A DNA stretch of 64,000 bases from Paratissierella sp033809995. Its GTDB lineage: Bacteria; Bacillota; Clostridia; Tissierellales; Tissierellaceae. The stretch lies in contig JAPXKQ010000003.1 of the NCBI GenBank assembly GCA_033809995.1, positions 1-64,000 on the forward strand. Direction: 5' to 3'. The notes beneath the pieces are model-generated. The model was given only the letters and a program-made list of their open reading frames with translations. It had not been told where the DNA came from and did not search any database. Of the stretch, positions 8,734-17,092 are shown piece after piece (position 1 is the stretch's first letter; the number at the start of each line of letters is the position of its first letter). The position numbers and the translations under genes are program-made.

Positions 8734-9702
8734 ATGGAAGGGAAAATTGTAAATCCTACAAAATCTGATTCAATTGTTTTAGATGATAAATTGATTGTAT
8801 CTCAAACGCCTCATTTAAGATCTAATGAATCAGTTAGAAGGATGATGTTAGATGTAATTATTGCCTTGACCCCTGCGTTAATTGGCAGTATTTATTTCTT
8901 TAAGTTAAGTGCTGTAAAATTATTATTAGCATCAATTATTTCAGCAGTTGTATTTGAAGCTGGAATTCAAAAGTTGTTCAAAAAAGAAGTTAAAATTAAA
9001 AACTTAAGTGCAGTTGTAACAGGTATCTTAATTGCTTTCAATTTGCCTGCGAATGCTCCATGGTGGATTGCAGTATTTGGTGCTGGCTTTGCAATTATAA
9101 TCATTAAAGAATTCTTTGGTGGTATTGGACACAATTTTATGAATCCAGCATTAGGAGCAAGAGCTGCTTTAGTAGCATCATGGCCTGGAATTATGTCAAA
9201 TTATATAAATCCAGATGGAATTTCTGCTGCAACACCATTGGCAATATTAAAGAGTGGTTCTGGTTCATTACCATCATTACAAAGAATGTTGATAGGTGAT
9301 ATAGGCGGGGTAATTGGTGAAACTTCAGCGATTTTACTTTTAATTGGGGCAATTTACCTTATAGTAAGAAAGGTTATTGATTGGAAAATCCCTGTATTCT
9401 ATATTGCATCTACTTGTGTTTTACTACTAGTTTTGGGTGTAGATGCAAACAATATTATCTATCATGTATTGGGTGGTGGTCTAATCCTAGGTGCATTCTT
9501 TATGGCGACTGATTTTGCATCGACTCCAGTTACCCCAATGGGAAGAATAATATTTGCTATAGGTTGTGGTGTATTAACTGCTTTAATAAGAGTAAAAGGT
9601 TCTATGGCAGAAGGAGTTTCATATTCAATTCTTATTATGAACGTTGCCACTCCACTTATCGAAAGATGGACTCAACCTAAAGTATTTGGGGAGGTAAAAT
9701 AA
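8734..9702 (+). CDS. rnfD: Rnf complex subunit D
   Basis: This 322-residue polytopic membrane protein has about eight or more hydrophobic segments and belongs to the NqrB/RnfD family. The Thr in DGISAATPLA matches the site where FMN is covalently attached by a phosphoester bond in RnfD. GHNFMNPALGARAAL is the conserved loop before it. GGAGG precedes the ATG. RnfD forms part of the ion-translocating core together with RnfE, RnfA and RnfG. Confidence 0.95.
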   Translation: MEGKIVNPTKSDSIVLDDKLIVSQTPHLRSNESVRRMMLDVIIALTPALIGSIYFFKLSAVKLLLASIISAVVFEAGIQKLFKKEVKIKNLSAVVTGILIAFNLPANAPWWIAVFGAGFAIIIIKEFFGGIGHNFMNPALGARAALVASWPGIMSNYINPDGISAATPLAILKSGSGSLPSLQRMLIGDIGGVIGETSAILLLIGAIYLIVRKVIDWKIPVFYIASTCVLLLVLGVDANNIIYHVLGGGLILGAFFMATDFASTPVTPMGRIIFAIGCGVLTALIRVKGSMAEGVSYSILIMNVATPLIERWTQPKVFGEVK

Positions 9703-10278
9703 ATGAATGAAACTTTAAAATTAGGATTAGTTTTATTGTTAATATGTGCAATATCAGGTGGTGTACTAGCTATATCCAACAACATTACTGCACCAATTAT
9801 AGCTGAAATTGAAAAGCAAGGAAGCTTTGGTGCATTTGCAGAACTTTTCCCTGAAGCAGATGATTTTGTTGCTATTGATGAAGCAAAACTAGCTGAAATA
9901 ATGGCTGACAATAGATTTGTTCAAGAGGTATATGAAGTTAAAAAAGGCGATGAAATCATTGGATATGCATTTAAAACAAAGTCTGGCGGTTATGGCGGAG
10001 ATCTATTTGCCATCTCAGGTTTTGCTATGGATGGAACTATAACAGGAATTAAAGTTGTTGAACATGGAGAAACCCCAGGTCTAGGTAGTAGGGTTGAAGA
10101 TGAGCCATTTAGAAGCTCATTTGTTGGAAAAAGTAGTGCTAATGAATTAGTGCCAGTAGAAGCACCATCAAAAGATAATGAAGTTTTACTATTATCAGGT
10201 GCTACTATTTCAACAGAGGGTGTTCTTTATGGAGTTAACGGTGCAAGAGAAGCATTTGTTAACTACTTTGCAAACTAG
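9703..10278 (+). CDS. rnfG: Rnf complex subunit G (covalent flavoprotein)
   Basis: The 191-residue protein has one N-terminal membrane anchor (GLVLLLICAISGGVLAIS) and an extracytoplasmic FMN-binding domain. GETPGLGSRVEDEPF and LSGATISTEG are the family motifs; the Thr of SGAT-I is the flavinylation site. The ATG begins on the base after the rnfD stop codon, so translation is probably coupled. A separate flavin transferase (ApbE) would be needed to load FMN and none is seen in the window. Confidence 0.95.
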   Translation: MNETLKLGLVLLLICAISGGVLAISNNITAPIIAEIEKQGSFGAFAELFPEADDFVAIDEAKLAEIMADNRFVQEVYEVKKGDEIIGYAFKTKSGGYGGDLFAISGFAMDGTITGIKVVEHGETPGLGSRVEDEPFRSSFVGKSSANELVPVEAPSKDNEVLLLSGATISTEGVLYGVNGAREAFVNYFAN

Positions 10279-10294
10279 GAATGGAGGTGGAATT

Positions 10295-10894
10295 ATGAAC
10301 TTATTTAAGATATTTAAAAATGGAATTTTTAATGAAAACCCAGTTCTAATACAATTAGTTGGATTATGCTCTGTATTGGCATTAAGCAATAATGCTAAAA
10401 ACAGTTTTGGAATGGGAATGGCGGTTATCGTTGTATTAGTAGGTTCTAATCTTGTTATATCTCTTATGAGAAAATTTATACCAGATAAAATTCGTATTCC
10501 AATATTTATAGTTGTTGTAGCTACTTTCGTAACAATGGTAGAAATGTTTATGAAGGCTTTTGCACAACCTTTATATCAAGCATTAGGTATTTTCTTACCA
10601 TTGATAGTTGTTAACTGTATAATATTGGCAAGGGCAGAATCATTTGCTTATAAGAATAAACCTTTAGCATCTGTTGTAGATGGTCTTGGTATGGGTTTAG
10701 GATATACATTTGCAATTACTTTACTTGCTATAGTAAGAGAGCTAATAGGTGCTGGAACATTCTTTGGAATGCAATTATTTGGTGAGAGTTTCCAACCTGC
10801 TGGAGTATTTATAGCACCACCAGGAGCATTTATACTTTTAGCAATATTTATAGCATTATTTAAAACAATAAATAAGAAAAAAGCTACAAATTAA
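10295..10894 (+). CDS. rnfE: Rnf complex subunit E
   Basis: RnfE is an integral membrane subunit of the Rnf ion pump. The 199-residue product has six hydrophobic segments and family motifs ENPVLIQLVGLC, LPLIVVNCIILARAE and DGLGMGLGYTFA. The ATG at 10295 sits behind GGAGGTGG; longer in-frame extension into rnfG is rejected because it would read over the rnfG stop in a different frame and adds no conserved sequence. Confidence 0.94.
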   Translation: MNLFKIFKNGIFNENPVLIQLVGLCSVLALSNNAKNSFGMGMAVIVVLVGSNLVISLMRKFIPDKIRIPIFIVVVATFVTMVEMFMKAFAQPLYQALGIFLPLIVVNCIILARAESFAYKNKPLASVVDGLGMGLGYTFAITLLAIVRELIGAGTFFGMQLFGESFQPAGVFIAPPGAFILLAIFIALFKTINKKKATN

Positions 10895-10922
10895 TACGAA
10901 TAGAGAAGGAGGAAGAGACTAA

Positions 10923-11495
10923 ATGAATTTATTGACAATAATAATTTCAACAGTATTTGTAAATAACTTTGTATTTGCTAGATTCTTAGGTACATGTCCT
11001 TTTCTAGGAGTATCTAACAAGATGGAAACAGCTACTGGTATGGGTATAGCTGTAACATTTGTTACAACATTAGCAGGTATAATTACTTGGGTAATTCAAA
11101 GATATATATTAGAGTTACTTCATCTAGAATATTTACAAACTATTGTTTTCATATTAGTAATCGCATCATTAGTTCAATTTGTTGAATTAGCTATTAAGAA
11201 GATGAGTCCCACACTATATAATGCAATGGGAGTTTATCTACCATTAATTACTACAAACTGTATAGTTCTAGGAGTTGCAATTTTAAATGTTAAAGATGGT
11301 TTGACTTTAATTGAAACCATTGTAAACTCAGCTGGTGCTGCATTAGGATTCTTTTTAGCATTGGTACTTATGGCTGGTATAAGAGAAAAACTTGAAATTT
11401 CAGAAATTCCAGAAGCACTAACTGGTTTTCCAATTGCATTAGTTGCTGCTGGATTGATGTCCATTGCCTTCCAAGGCTTTGCTGGACTTATATAG
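10923..11495 (+). CDS. rnfA: Rnf complex subunit A
   Basis: RnfA is a 190-residue membrane protein, paralogous to RnfE and inserted in the opposite topology. The two form the symmetrical core that in studied complexes holds a 2Fe-2S cluster; the Cys residues in FLGTCPFLG and LPLITTNCIVLG correspond to these ligands (family knowledge). AAGGAGGAAG precedes the ATG. It follows rnfE by 28 bases. Confidence 0.95.
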   Translation: MNLLTIIISTVFVNNFVFARFLGTCPFLGVSNKMETATGMGIAVTFVTTLAGIITWVIQRYILELLHLEYLQTIVFILVIASLVQFVELAIKKMSPTLYNAMGVYLPLITTNCIVLGVAILNVKDGLTLIETIVNSAGAALGFFLALVLMAGIREKLEISEIPEALTGFPIALVAAGLMSIAFQGFAGLI

Positions 11496-11507
11496 GGGGG
11501 ATTGACG

Positions 11508-12320
11508 ATGTTAGATATATTAATTCCAGTAGGAGTTTTAGGAGGATTAGGATTACTCTTCGGGGTATTACTAGCATTTGCTTCTAAAGTATTTGCTGTT
11601 GAGGTTGATCCTATGGTGGAAGAATTAATAAAAGCCCTTCCAGGAGCGAACTGTGGTGCTTGTGGATATCCAGGTTGTCAGGGACTTGCAAATGCTCTTT
11701 TCGAAGGTAAAGCTCCAGTTAACGCTTGTCCAATAGGTGGTCAAAAAGTTGCTGACCATGTTGCAGAGATATTAGGTGTTACTTCTGAGGCAGTTGAGAA
11801 AAATGTTGCAGTGGTTCTTTGCCAAGGTGATTGTGATAAAGCTAAAGATAAATATATTTATGAAGGTATCACAGATTGTAGAGTAGCAGCTACATTGTCT
11901 GATGGTCAAAAAGGATGTTCATATGGCTGCTTAGGTTGTGGAACATGTAAAGAAGTATGTGCATTTGATGCTATTGAAATGGTCAATGGTGTAGCAGTAA
12001 TCGATAGAGAAAAATGTACAGCTTGTATGAAGTGTATTGAAATATGTCCTAAGAAGATAATCGAATTAGTTCCTTATGATAATCATGCTATTGTAATGTG
12101 TAAGAGTGAAGATACAGGAAAAGAAGTTAGATCAAAATGTTCTATAGGTTGTATAGGATGTAAGATTTGTGTTAAGAATTGTCCTGAAGATGCATTCACA
12201 TTTGAAAATAATCTTGCAAAGATTAACTACGAAAAATGTACAAATTGTATGACATGTGTTGAAAAATGTCCTACTAAGGCGATTATCAACGCGGCTAAAG
12301 AAGAAAGCAAAGTTAGTTAA
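11508..12320 (+). CDS. rnfB: Rnf complex subunit B (polyferredoxin)
   Basis: RnfB receives electrons from reduced ferredoxin. The 270-residue protein has one N-terminal membrane segment, a 4Fe-4S motif of the GANCGACGYPGC type, and several further CxxCxxCxxxC clusters (CLGCGTCKEVC, CTACMKCIEIC, CIGCKICVKNC, CTNCMTCVEKC). Start ATG 11508 lies seven bases after GGGGGG; a TTG six bases upstream is possible but would overlap that site. It ends the operon and is followed by a strong terminator. Confidence 0.95.
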   Translation: MLDILIPVGVLGGLGLLFGVLLAFASKVFAVEVDPMVEELIKALPGANCGACGYPGCQGLANALFEGKAPVNACPIGGQKVADHVAEILGVTSEAVEKNVAVVLCQGDCDKAKDKYIYEGITDCRVAATLSDGQKGCSYGCLGCGTCKEVCAFDAIEMVNGVAVIDREKCTACMKCIEICPKKIIELVPYDNHAIVMCKSEDTGKEVRSKCSIGCIGCKICVKNCPEDAFTFENNLAKINYEKCTNCMTCVEKCPTKAIINAAKEESKVS

Positions 12321-12321
12321 G

Positions 12322-12352
12322 AATAGAGCCTTTTGTAGGCTCTATTTTTTTT
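12322..12352 (+). terminator. intrinsic terminator of the rnf operon
   Basis: The arms AATAGAGCC and GGCTCTATT form a 9-bp stem with a 7-base loop, followed by seven to eight T. It starts two bases after the rnfB stop. Confidence 0.9.
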
Positions 12353-12433
12353 GTTAAGTCTTGTAAATCACTTGGGTAAATGATAAACTATATTATGTGG
12401 AATTTTAGAGACTTAAATTAGAGGATGATTTAA

Positions 12434-12817
12434 TTGACCAAAGGTGACAAATTTTTGATTGTATTTGTAATAATATTAAGCTTTTTGTCTATGGGATACA
12501 TAAATAGACATGCTTTTTCAAATGCTAGTAAATATGTGAGTATTCAAGTTAATGGGAAAGAAATTAAAAAGGTAATTTTTGATGAAAAATTAATAGGTAC
12601 TACTATACCTATTGAAACTGAATTTGGATACAATTTAGTTGAAATAGATGATGAGAAGGTTAGGGTCATTGAAGCAAATTGTCCAGATAAAATTGACGTA
12701 AAACAAGGATATATCTCTAAAATTGGTGAAACCATAGTTTGTTTACCTAACAAGATGGTAATTGAAATAAAAGGTATAGAGAAAGATAATACGGAAGTTG
12801 ACATTATGAATCACTAG
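12434..12817 (+). CDS. NusG domain II-containing protein (membrane anchored)
   Basis: The 127-residue product has one N-terminal hydrophobic segment (residues 8-26) and then a compact beta domain with the spacing VIEANCPDKIDVKQG and GETIVCLPNKMVIEI. This matches the NusG_II family, commonly found in clostridia next to Rnf or Gx transporter genes. Despite the family name it is not a transcription factor; the role is unknown. TTG at 12434 is used, behind GAGGATG. Two Cys residues sit in the conserved positions and could form a disulfide outside the cell (inference). Confidence 0.75.
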   Translation: MTKGDKFLIVFVIILSFLSMGYINRHAFSNASKYVSIQVNGKEIKKVIFDEKLIGTTIPIETEFGYNLVEIDDEKVRVIEANCPDKIDVKQGYISKIGETIVCLPNKMVIEIKGIEKDNTEVDIMNH

Positions 12818-12829
12818 AAAGAGGAAAGT

Positions 12830-13348
12830 ATGAGAAAGTTAAATAAAATGATTTTTATTTCTTTATTAGTATCAATAGGACTAGCTTTAAGTGTTTTAGA
12901 GTCAGCTATACCCTTGCCAATTACAATGCCAGGTGCAAAATTAGGTTTATCCAATATGGTAGTATTAATTACACTGGTGGTTTTTGGGTTTAAGGATGGA
13001 ATAAAAGTTTCTATGTTAAAAAGTGCAGTCTTAATGCTAATAACAGGTAGTATTTCTAGTTTTATATATAGCATATCTGGAGCAATATTAAGTTGTATAG
13101 TAATGTACATTGCATATAGATACTTTTCCAAAATCTTTAGTTTAATAGGTGTTAGTATCCTTGGAGCATTAGCACACAATACTGCACAAGTAACTGTCGC
13201 TAGCTTAATGTTAAGTAACTTGAGGATTTATTCCTATTTACCCTTTTTAATGTTAGTTAGCTTGTTTACTGGTTATTTTGTGGGGCTGGCATCTATTTAC
13301 ATAGTTAATAATTTGAAAGCTAATTATAGAGTACTCTTTGACAAATAA
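12830..13348 (+). CDS. Gx transporter family protein (HepS1-like membrane protein)
   Basis: This is a 172-residue, very hydrophobic protein with about five membrane segments. It carries PLPITMPGAKLGLSNMV and LGALAHNTAQV, typical of the family annotated as Gx transporter or heptaprenyl diphosphate synthase component I. These resemble ECF-type substrate-binding S components; the substrate is not known. It follows the NusG-II protein by 12 bases and probably shares its transcript. Confidence 0.8.
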   Translation: MRKLNKMIFISLLVSIGLALSVLESAIPLPITMPGAKLGLSNMVVLITLVVFGFKDGIKVSMLKSAVLMLITGSISSFIYSISGAILSCIVMYIAYRYFSKIFSLIGVSILGALAHNTAQVTVASLMLSNLRIYSYLPFLMLVSLFTGYFVGLASIYIVNNLKANYRVLFDK

Positions 13349-13357
13349 GGAGGTATT

Positions 13358-13936
13358 ATGAATAAAATTATTTTAGCCTCAGGTAGTCCTAGAAGAAAAG
13401 AAATGTTAGAAAAATTTAATTTAAATCCTACAGTTGTAAATAGTAAATATATTGAAAAATCAATGCCTTACGAAAATCCAGTTCAAGTTACTATGTCTCT
13501 TGCATTTAACAAGGCTTTGAGTGTTAGTGAGAACTATAAGGATGATATTGTAATAGGTGCTGATACTATAGTTGTTTATAATAATATAATATTAGGAAAA
13601 CCTAAAGATGAAGAGGATGCTTATAGAATTTTGAGTTTATTAAGCGGGAATACTCATGAAGTAATCACTGGAATTGCTTTAATACATGTTGATAGAAATA
13701 TAAAAATTATTGATTATGAAAAGACAAAAGTTAAATTTAGAAAATTAGATTCTAAGAGAATATTAAAATATATAGAGACTGGGGAACCTTTTGATAAAGC
13801 AGGTGCATATGGGATTCAAGGGTTAGGTGCAATATTGGTGGAAAAAATTGATGGTTGCTATTCTAATGTAGTTGGTTTACCATTAACAAAAATAGATTTT
13901 TATTTAAATCAGTATTTTGGGATCAGTACATTATAA
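13358..13936 (+). CDS. maf: Maf family nucleoside triphosphate pyrophosphatase
   Basis: Maf proteins hydrolyse non-canonical or modified nucleoside triphosphates (dTTP/UTP class) to monophosphate. The 192-residue sequence begins with ILASGSPRRKEML, has the catalytic region VIGADTIVVYNN and LGKPKDEEDAYRIL, and ends with the GLPL motif. AAGGAGG precedes the ATG. It heads the maf-radC-mreB order widely found in Firmicutes and linked to division and shape. Confidence 0.95.
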   Translation: MNKIILASGSPRRKEMLEKFNLNPTVVNSKYIEKSMPYENPVQVTMSLAFNKALSVSENYKDDIVIGADTIVVYNNIILGKPKDEEDAYRILSLLSGNTHEVITGIALIHVDRNIKIIDYEKTKVKFRKLDSKRILKYIETGEPFDKAGAYGIQGLGAILVEKIDGCYSNVVGLPLTKIDFYLNQYFGISTL

Positions 13937-13951
13937 CGAGTGGGTGAACTT

Positions 13952-14659
13952 ATGAAAGAAAAAAGTATTATTGAAAAGAGTTATACCATTAAAGATTTAC
14001 CTTTAAGTGAAAGGCCAAGGGAAAAACTTTATAGTCATGGTGTAGAGTCTCTATCAAATGCAGAGTTACTCGCAATACTAATAAGAACTGGTCATAAAGA
14101 AGATACTGCAATTGATGTAGCGCAAAGAATTTTAAGTATGGATGATAGGGGGATAGCATTTCTAGCTGATGCTACAATCCAAGAACTTACTGAAATAAAA
14201 GGTATTGGTAGCTGCAAAGCTGCCCAAATTTTAGCTGCTGTTGAAATTGGAAAAAGATTAAATAAAATAGGTACTCATGATAAGATAAAGGTTACAACAC
14301 CAGGAATTTTAGCTGACCTTATGATGGATGAAATGAGATACTTAAATAAAGAGCATTTTAAAATTGCAATTTTAGATACCAAAAATCAGATTTTAACTAT
14401 TGAAAATATATCAGTTGGTACATTAAACGCTTCAATAGTCCATCCTAGGGATGTGTTTAAAATTGCCATTAAAAGAAATGCCAATTCTATTATATTAATA
14501 CATAATCACCCTAGTGGTGATACTACTCCTAGTAGTGAGGATATAAATATTACAAATAGGCTAATAGATGCAGGTAATCTAATAGGTATTAAAGTATTAG
14601 ACCACATTATTATTGGGGACAACAAATATCTTAGTTTCAAAGAAAAGAACTTAATCTAA
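13952..14659 (+). CDS. radC: RadC family JAB/MPN domain protein
   Basis: The 235-residue protein has an N-terminal helix-hairpin-helix region (LLAILIRTGHKEDTA, IKGIGSCKAAQI) and a C-terminal JAMM metalloprotease-like motif (HNHPSGDTTPSSED). The historical DNA-repair role is doubtful and the true function is unknown. ATG 13952 is preferred over GTG 13940, because GGGTGAA sits between them as a ribosome site. It lies between maf and mreB. Confidence 0.93.
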   Translation: MKEKSIIEKSYTIKDLPLSERPREKLYSHGVESLSNAELLAILIRTGHKEDTAIDVAQRILSMDDRGIAFLADATIQELTEIKGIGSCKAAQILAAVEIGKRLNKIGTHDKIKVTTPGILADLMMDEMRYLNKEHFKIAILDTKNQILTIENISVGTLNASIVHPRDVFKIAIKRNANSIILIHNHPSGDTTPSSEDINITNRLIDAGNLIGIKVLDHIIIGDNKYLSFKEKNLI

Positions 14660-14681
14660 TCGCATGGAAGGAGAATTTTAA

Positions 14682-15713
14682 ATGGGTTTATTCAGTGGTT
14701 TTGTTAAAGATATGGGAATTGATTTAGGTACTGCAAATACCTTAGTATATATTAAAGGTAAAGATATTGTAACGCGAGAACCTTCAGTAGTTGCCATACA
14801 AACTAATACAAATCAAGTATTGGCAGTTGGTGAAGAAGCAAAGAAGATGATAGGTAGAACACCAGGAAATATCGTTGCTATTAGACCTTTAAAAGATGGG
14901 GTTATAGCAGATTTTGATACAACACAAAGTATGTTAAAGTACTTTATAAAAAAGGCAAGTTCAAAACGCTCTTTTTTACAACCAAGAGTCGTCATTTGTG
15001 TTCCTAGTGGTGTTACTGAAGTTGAGAAAAGAGCTGTAGAAGAAGCAGCTATACATGCTGGAGCCAGAGATGCATATCTAATCGAAGAACCTATGGCTGC
15101 TGCAATAGGGGCAGGTTTACCTGTTCAAGAAGCCACTGGTAGCATGATAGTTGATATTGGGGGTGGCACTACAGAAGTAGCAATTATCTCTTTAGGGGGT
15201 ATCGTTACTAGTAAGTCCATTAGGATTGGTGGAGATGAATTAGATGAGTCTATAGTTTCATATATAAAGAGAGAATATAGTTTGATGATAGGGGAAAGAA
15301 CAGCAGAAGAGGTTAAAATTAGTATAGGTACTGCAAACAAAAATACTCCTGAGACTAAAATGGCTATTACAGGAAGGGATTTAATAAGCGGATTACCAAA
15401 AACCATTAATGTTTCATCTAAAGAAATTTACGAAGCACTAAAAGAACCAGTTTACAATATTTTAGAAGCAATAAAGTCAACATTGGAGAAAACTCCACCT
15501 GAGCTAGCTTCTGATGTAATGGAATTAGGTATAATGTTAACTGGTGGTGGTGCCTTATTGGATGGAATAGATCAGTTGATAAAAGATGAAACTGGTATGC
15601 CAGTTCATATCGCCGAAAACCCATTGGATTGCGTAGCAAAGGGTACTGGAGAAGCCCTAAATAGTATTGATGTTCTTAGAAAGACCTTATCACAACACAG
15701 AAGAATAGGTTAA
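14682..15713 (+). CDS. mreB: rod-shape actin homologue MreB
   Basis: MreB polymerises along the inner membrane and directs the elongation machinery. The 343-residue sequence shows the phosphate-1 loop (GIDLGTANTLVY), EEPMAAAIGAGLP, the phosphate-2 loop (DIGGGTTEVAIIS), and the adenosine motif (LTGGGALLDG). GGAGA precedes the ATG. mreC, mreD and a class B penicillin-binding protein follow directly, so the cell is probably rod shaped. Confidence 0.97.
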   Translation: MGLFSGFVKDMGIDLGTANTLVYIKGKDIVTREPSVVAIQTNTNQVLAVGEEAKKMIGRTPGNIVAIRPLKDGVIADFDTTQSMLKYFIKKASSKRSFLQPRVVICVPSGVTEVEKRAVEEAAIHAGARDAYLIEEPMAAAIGAGLPVQEATGSMIVDIGGGTTEVAIISLGGIVTSKSIRIGGDELDESIVSYIKREYSLMIGERTAEEVKISIGTANKNTPETKMAITGRDLISGLPKTINVSSKEIYEALKEPVYNILEAIKSTLEKTPPELASDVMELGIMLTGGGALLDGIDQLIKDETGMPVHIAENPLDCVAKGTGEALNSIDVLRKTLSQHRRIG

Positions 15714-15728
15714 ATGTGGTGATAAACT

Positions 15729-16565
15729 ATGTATTTTTTCAAGAAATACAAGGATAGAATAATAGTATCTTTAGTCGCCATTGGATTGCTTATTATCATT
15801 GGCTATACAAGTAAGGATAGAATCTCTCTAACTTTTGGAGAAAAGTTTATTGGAAATCTTCTAACACCTGTTAGTAAGGTTAGTTTTAGTGTGAGCAAAA
15901 ATATTTCCAACTTCTTTAGTTCTGCTTTTAACATTTTCAATATTAAGAATGAAAATGAGGAACTAAAAATTAAAATTGCAGAATTGGAAAATGAAAATAG
16001 GGATCTTACAAATGTAATAGGTAAAACAGATTATTTAAAAAATGAATTAAAGGTAATCGAAAATACAAAATATGATATGGTATTGGCAAATATTACGAGT
16101 AAGGAGCCTAGCAATTGGTATAGTAGATTCAATATAGATAAGGGTATTAAAGATGGAATAAATAAGGGTGCAACAGTAGTACAGGGTATAGAAATTGAAA
16201 ATGATGTTGTAGAGGAAGGTATTGTAGGAAGAGTAGTCGATGTAGGAGATAATTGGGCAAAAGTTATATCAGTAATAGATGAATTAAATAGTATTTCATT
16301 TAAAATTATTAGAACCCAAGATGGTGGAGTACTATCAGGAAGTATTGAAGGTGTTTTAAGTGGATACTTATTCGATAACAAGGCTGATGTGATAGTAGGG
16401 GACAAGCTTTATACATCGGGTTTAGGTGGTACATTTATTAAAGATATATATATTGGTGAGGTAAGTGAAGTAATATTCGATGACGAAGAATTAACAAAAA
16501 AAGTAGTTATCGAACCAGCTATCGATTTTAAAAAGTTATACAAAGTGTTTGTAATATTAAAGTGA
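15729..16565 (+). CDS. mreC: rod-shape protein MreC
   Basis: The 278-residue protein has a short cytoplasmic start, one membrane segment (about residues 11-28), a coiled coil (ENEELKIKIAELENENRDL, about residues 75-100), and the two-barrel extracytoplasmic domain with GINKGATVV and GLGGTFIKDIYIG. MreC links MreB filaments to the penicillin-binding proteins outside the membrane. It starts 15 bases after mreB with GTGGTGATA upstream. Confidence 0.93.
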   Translation: MYFFKKYKDRIIVSLVAIGLLIIIGYTSKDRISLTFGEKFIGNLLTPVSKVSFSVSKNISNFFSSAFNIFNIKNENEELKIKIAELENENRDLTNVIGKTDYLKNELKVIENTKYDMVLANITSKEPSNWYSRFNIDKGIKDGINKGATVVQGIEIENDVVEEGIVGRVVDVGDNWAKVISVIDELNSISFKIIRTQDGGVLSGSIEGVLSGYLFDNKADVIVGDKLYTSGLGGTFIKDIYIGEVSEVIFDDEELTKKVVIEPAIDFKKLYKVFVILK

Positions 16566-16573
16566 TTTGAGGG

Positions 16574-17080
16574 ATGATTTTGACTAATTTCCTAATCGTT
16601 ATAACAATAATAATTAATTTTATATTTCAAGGTACTATTTTGCCTTATTTTGAAATTTTTGGAGTTGTACCAAATACAGCTCTTATTATTGTTGTTATTT
16701 TAGCGTTGGCTAAAGGGAAATATTATGGTGGTTTTTACGGGCTCATCATAGGTTTAATTCAAGATATTATGTATTCCTCAGTTATCGGAATAAATGCTTT
16801 TATATTATTCTTTGCAGGTTACTTTATAGGTTTTGTAGAGGATACATTTGCCAGGGACAATATAATCAATCCGATTATATTTACTGCTATAACCACTATT
16901 TATTATAATATACTTTATTCAATATTTTTATATTTCTTATCTAGGAATATAAGCTTTATTACAGCTGTTAAAAGTGTATTTTCCTTTGAGGTTATATACA
17001 ACAGTATAGTTTCAATTGGTATATATAAATTGTTCCAAAAGATATTTTCTCAACCCACCATAAGATTTGGTAAGAGATAG
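16574..17080 (+). CDS. mreD: rod-shape protein MreD
   Basis: This 168-residue protein is nearly all membrane segments (about five), as expected for MreD. GLIIGLIQDIMYSSVIGINAF is close to the family pattern G-L-x-D-x-L-(x)-G-x-N, with the usual Asp in the middle. It lies between mreC and the elongation penicillin-binding protein, its standard place. Sequence conservation of the family is low, so position carries much of the call. Confidence 0.88.
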   Translation: MILTNFLIVITIIINFIFQGTILPYFEIFGVVPNTALIIVVILALAKGKYYGGFYGLIIGLIQDIMYSSVIGINAFILFFAGYFIGFVEDTFARDNIINPIIFTAITTIYYNILYSIFLYFLSRNISFITAVKSVFSFEVIYNSIVSIGIYKLFQKIFSQPTIRFGKR

Positions 17081-17092
17081 GGGGCAGATAAT

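Noticed and set aside
10178..10294. Upstream extension of rnfE
   Set aside because: It reads rnfG in another frame; a strong ribosome site marks ATG 10295.
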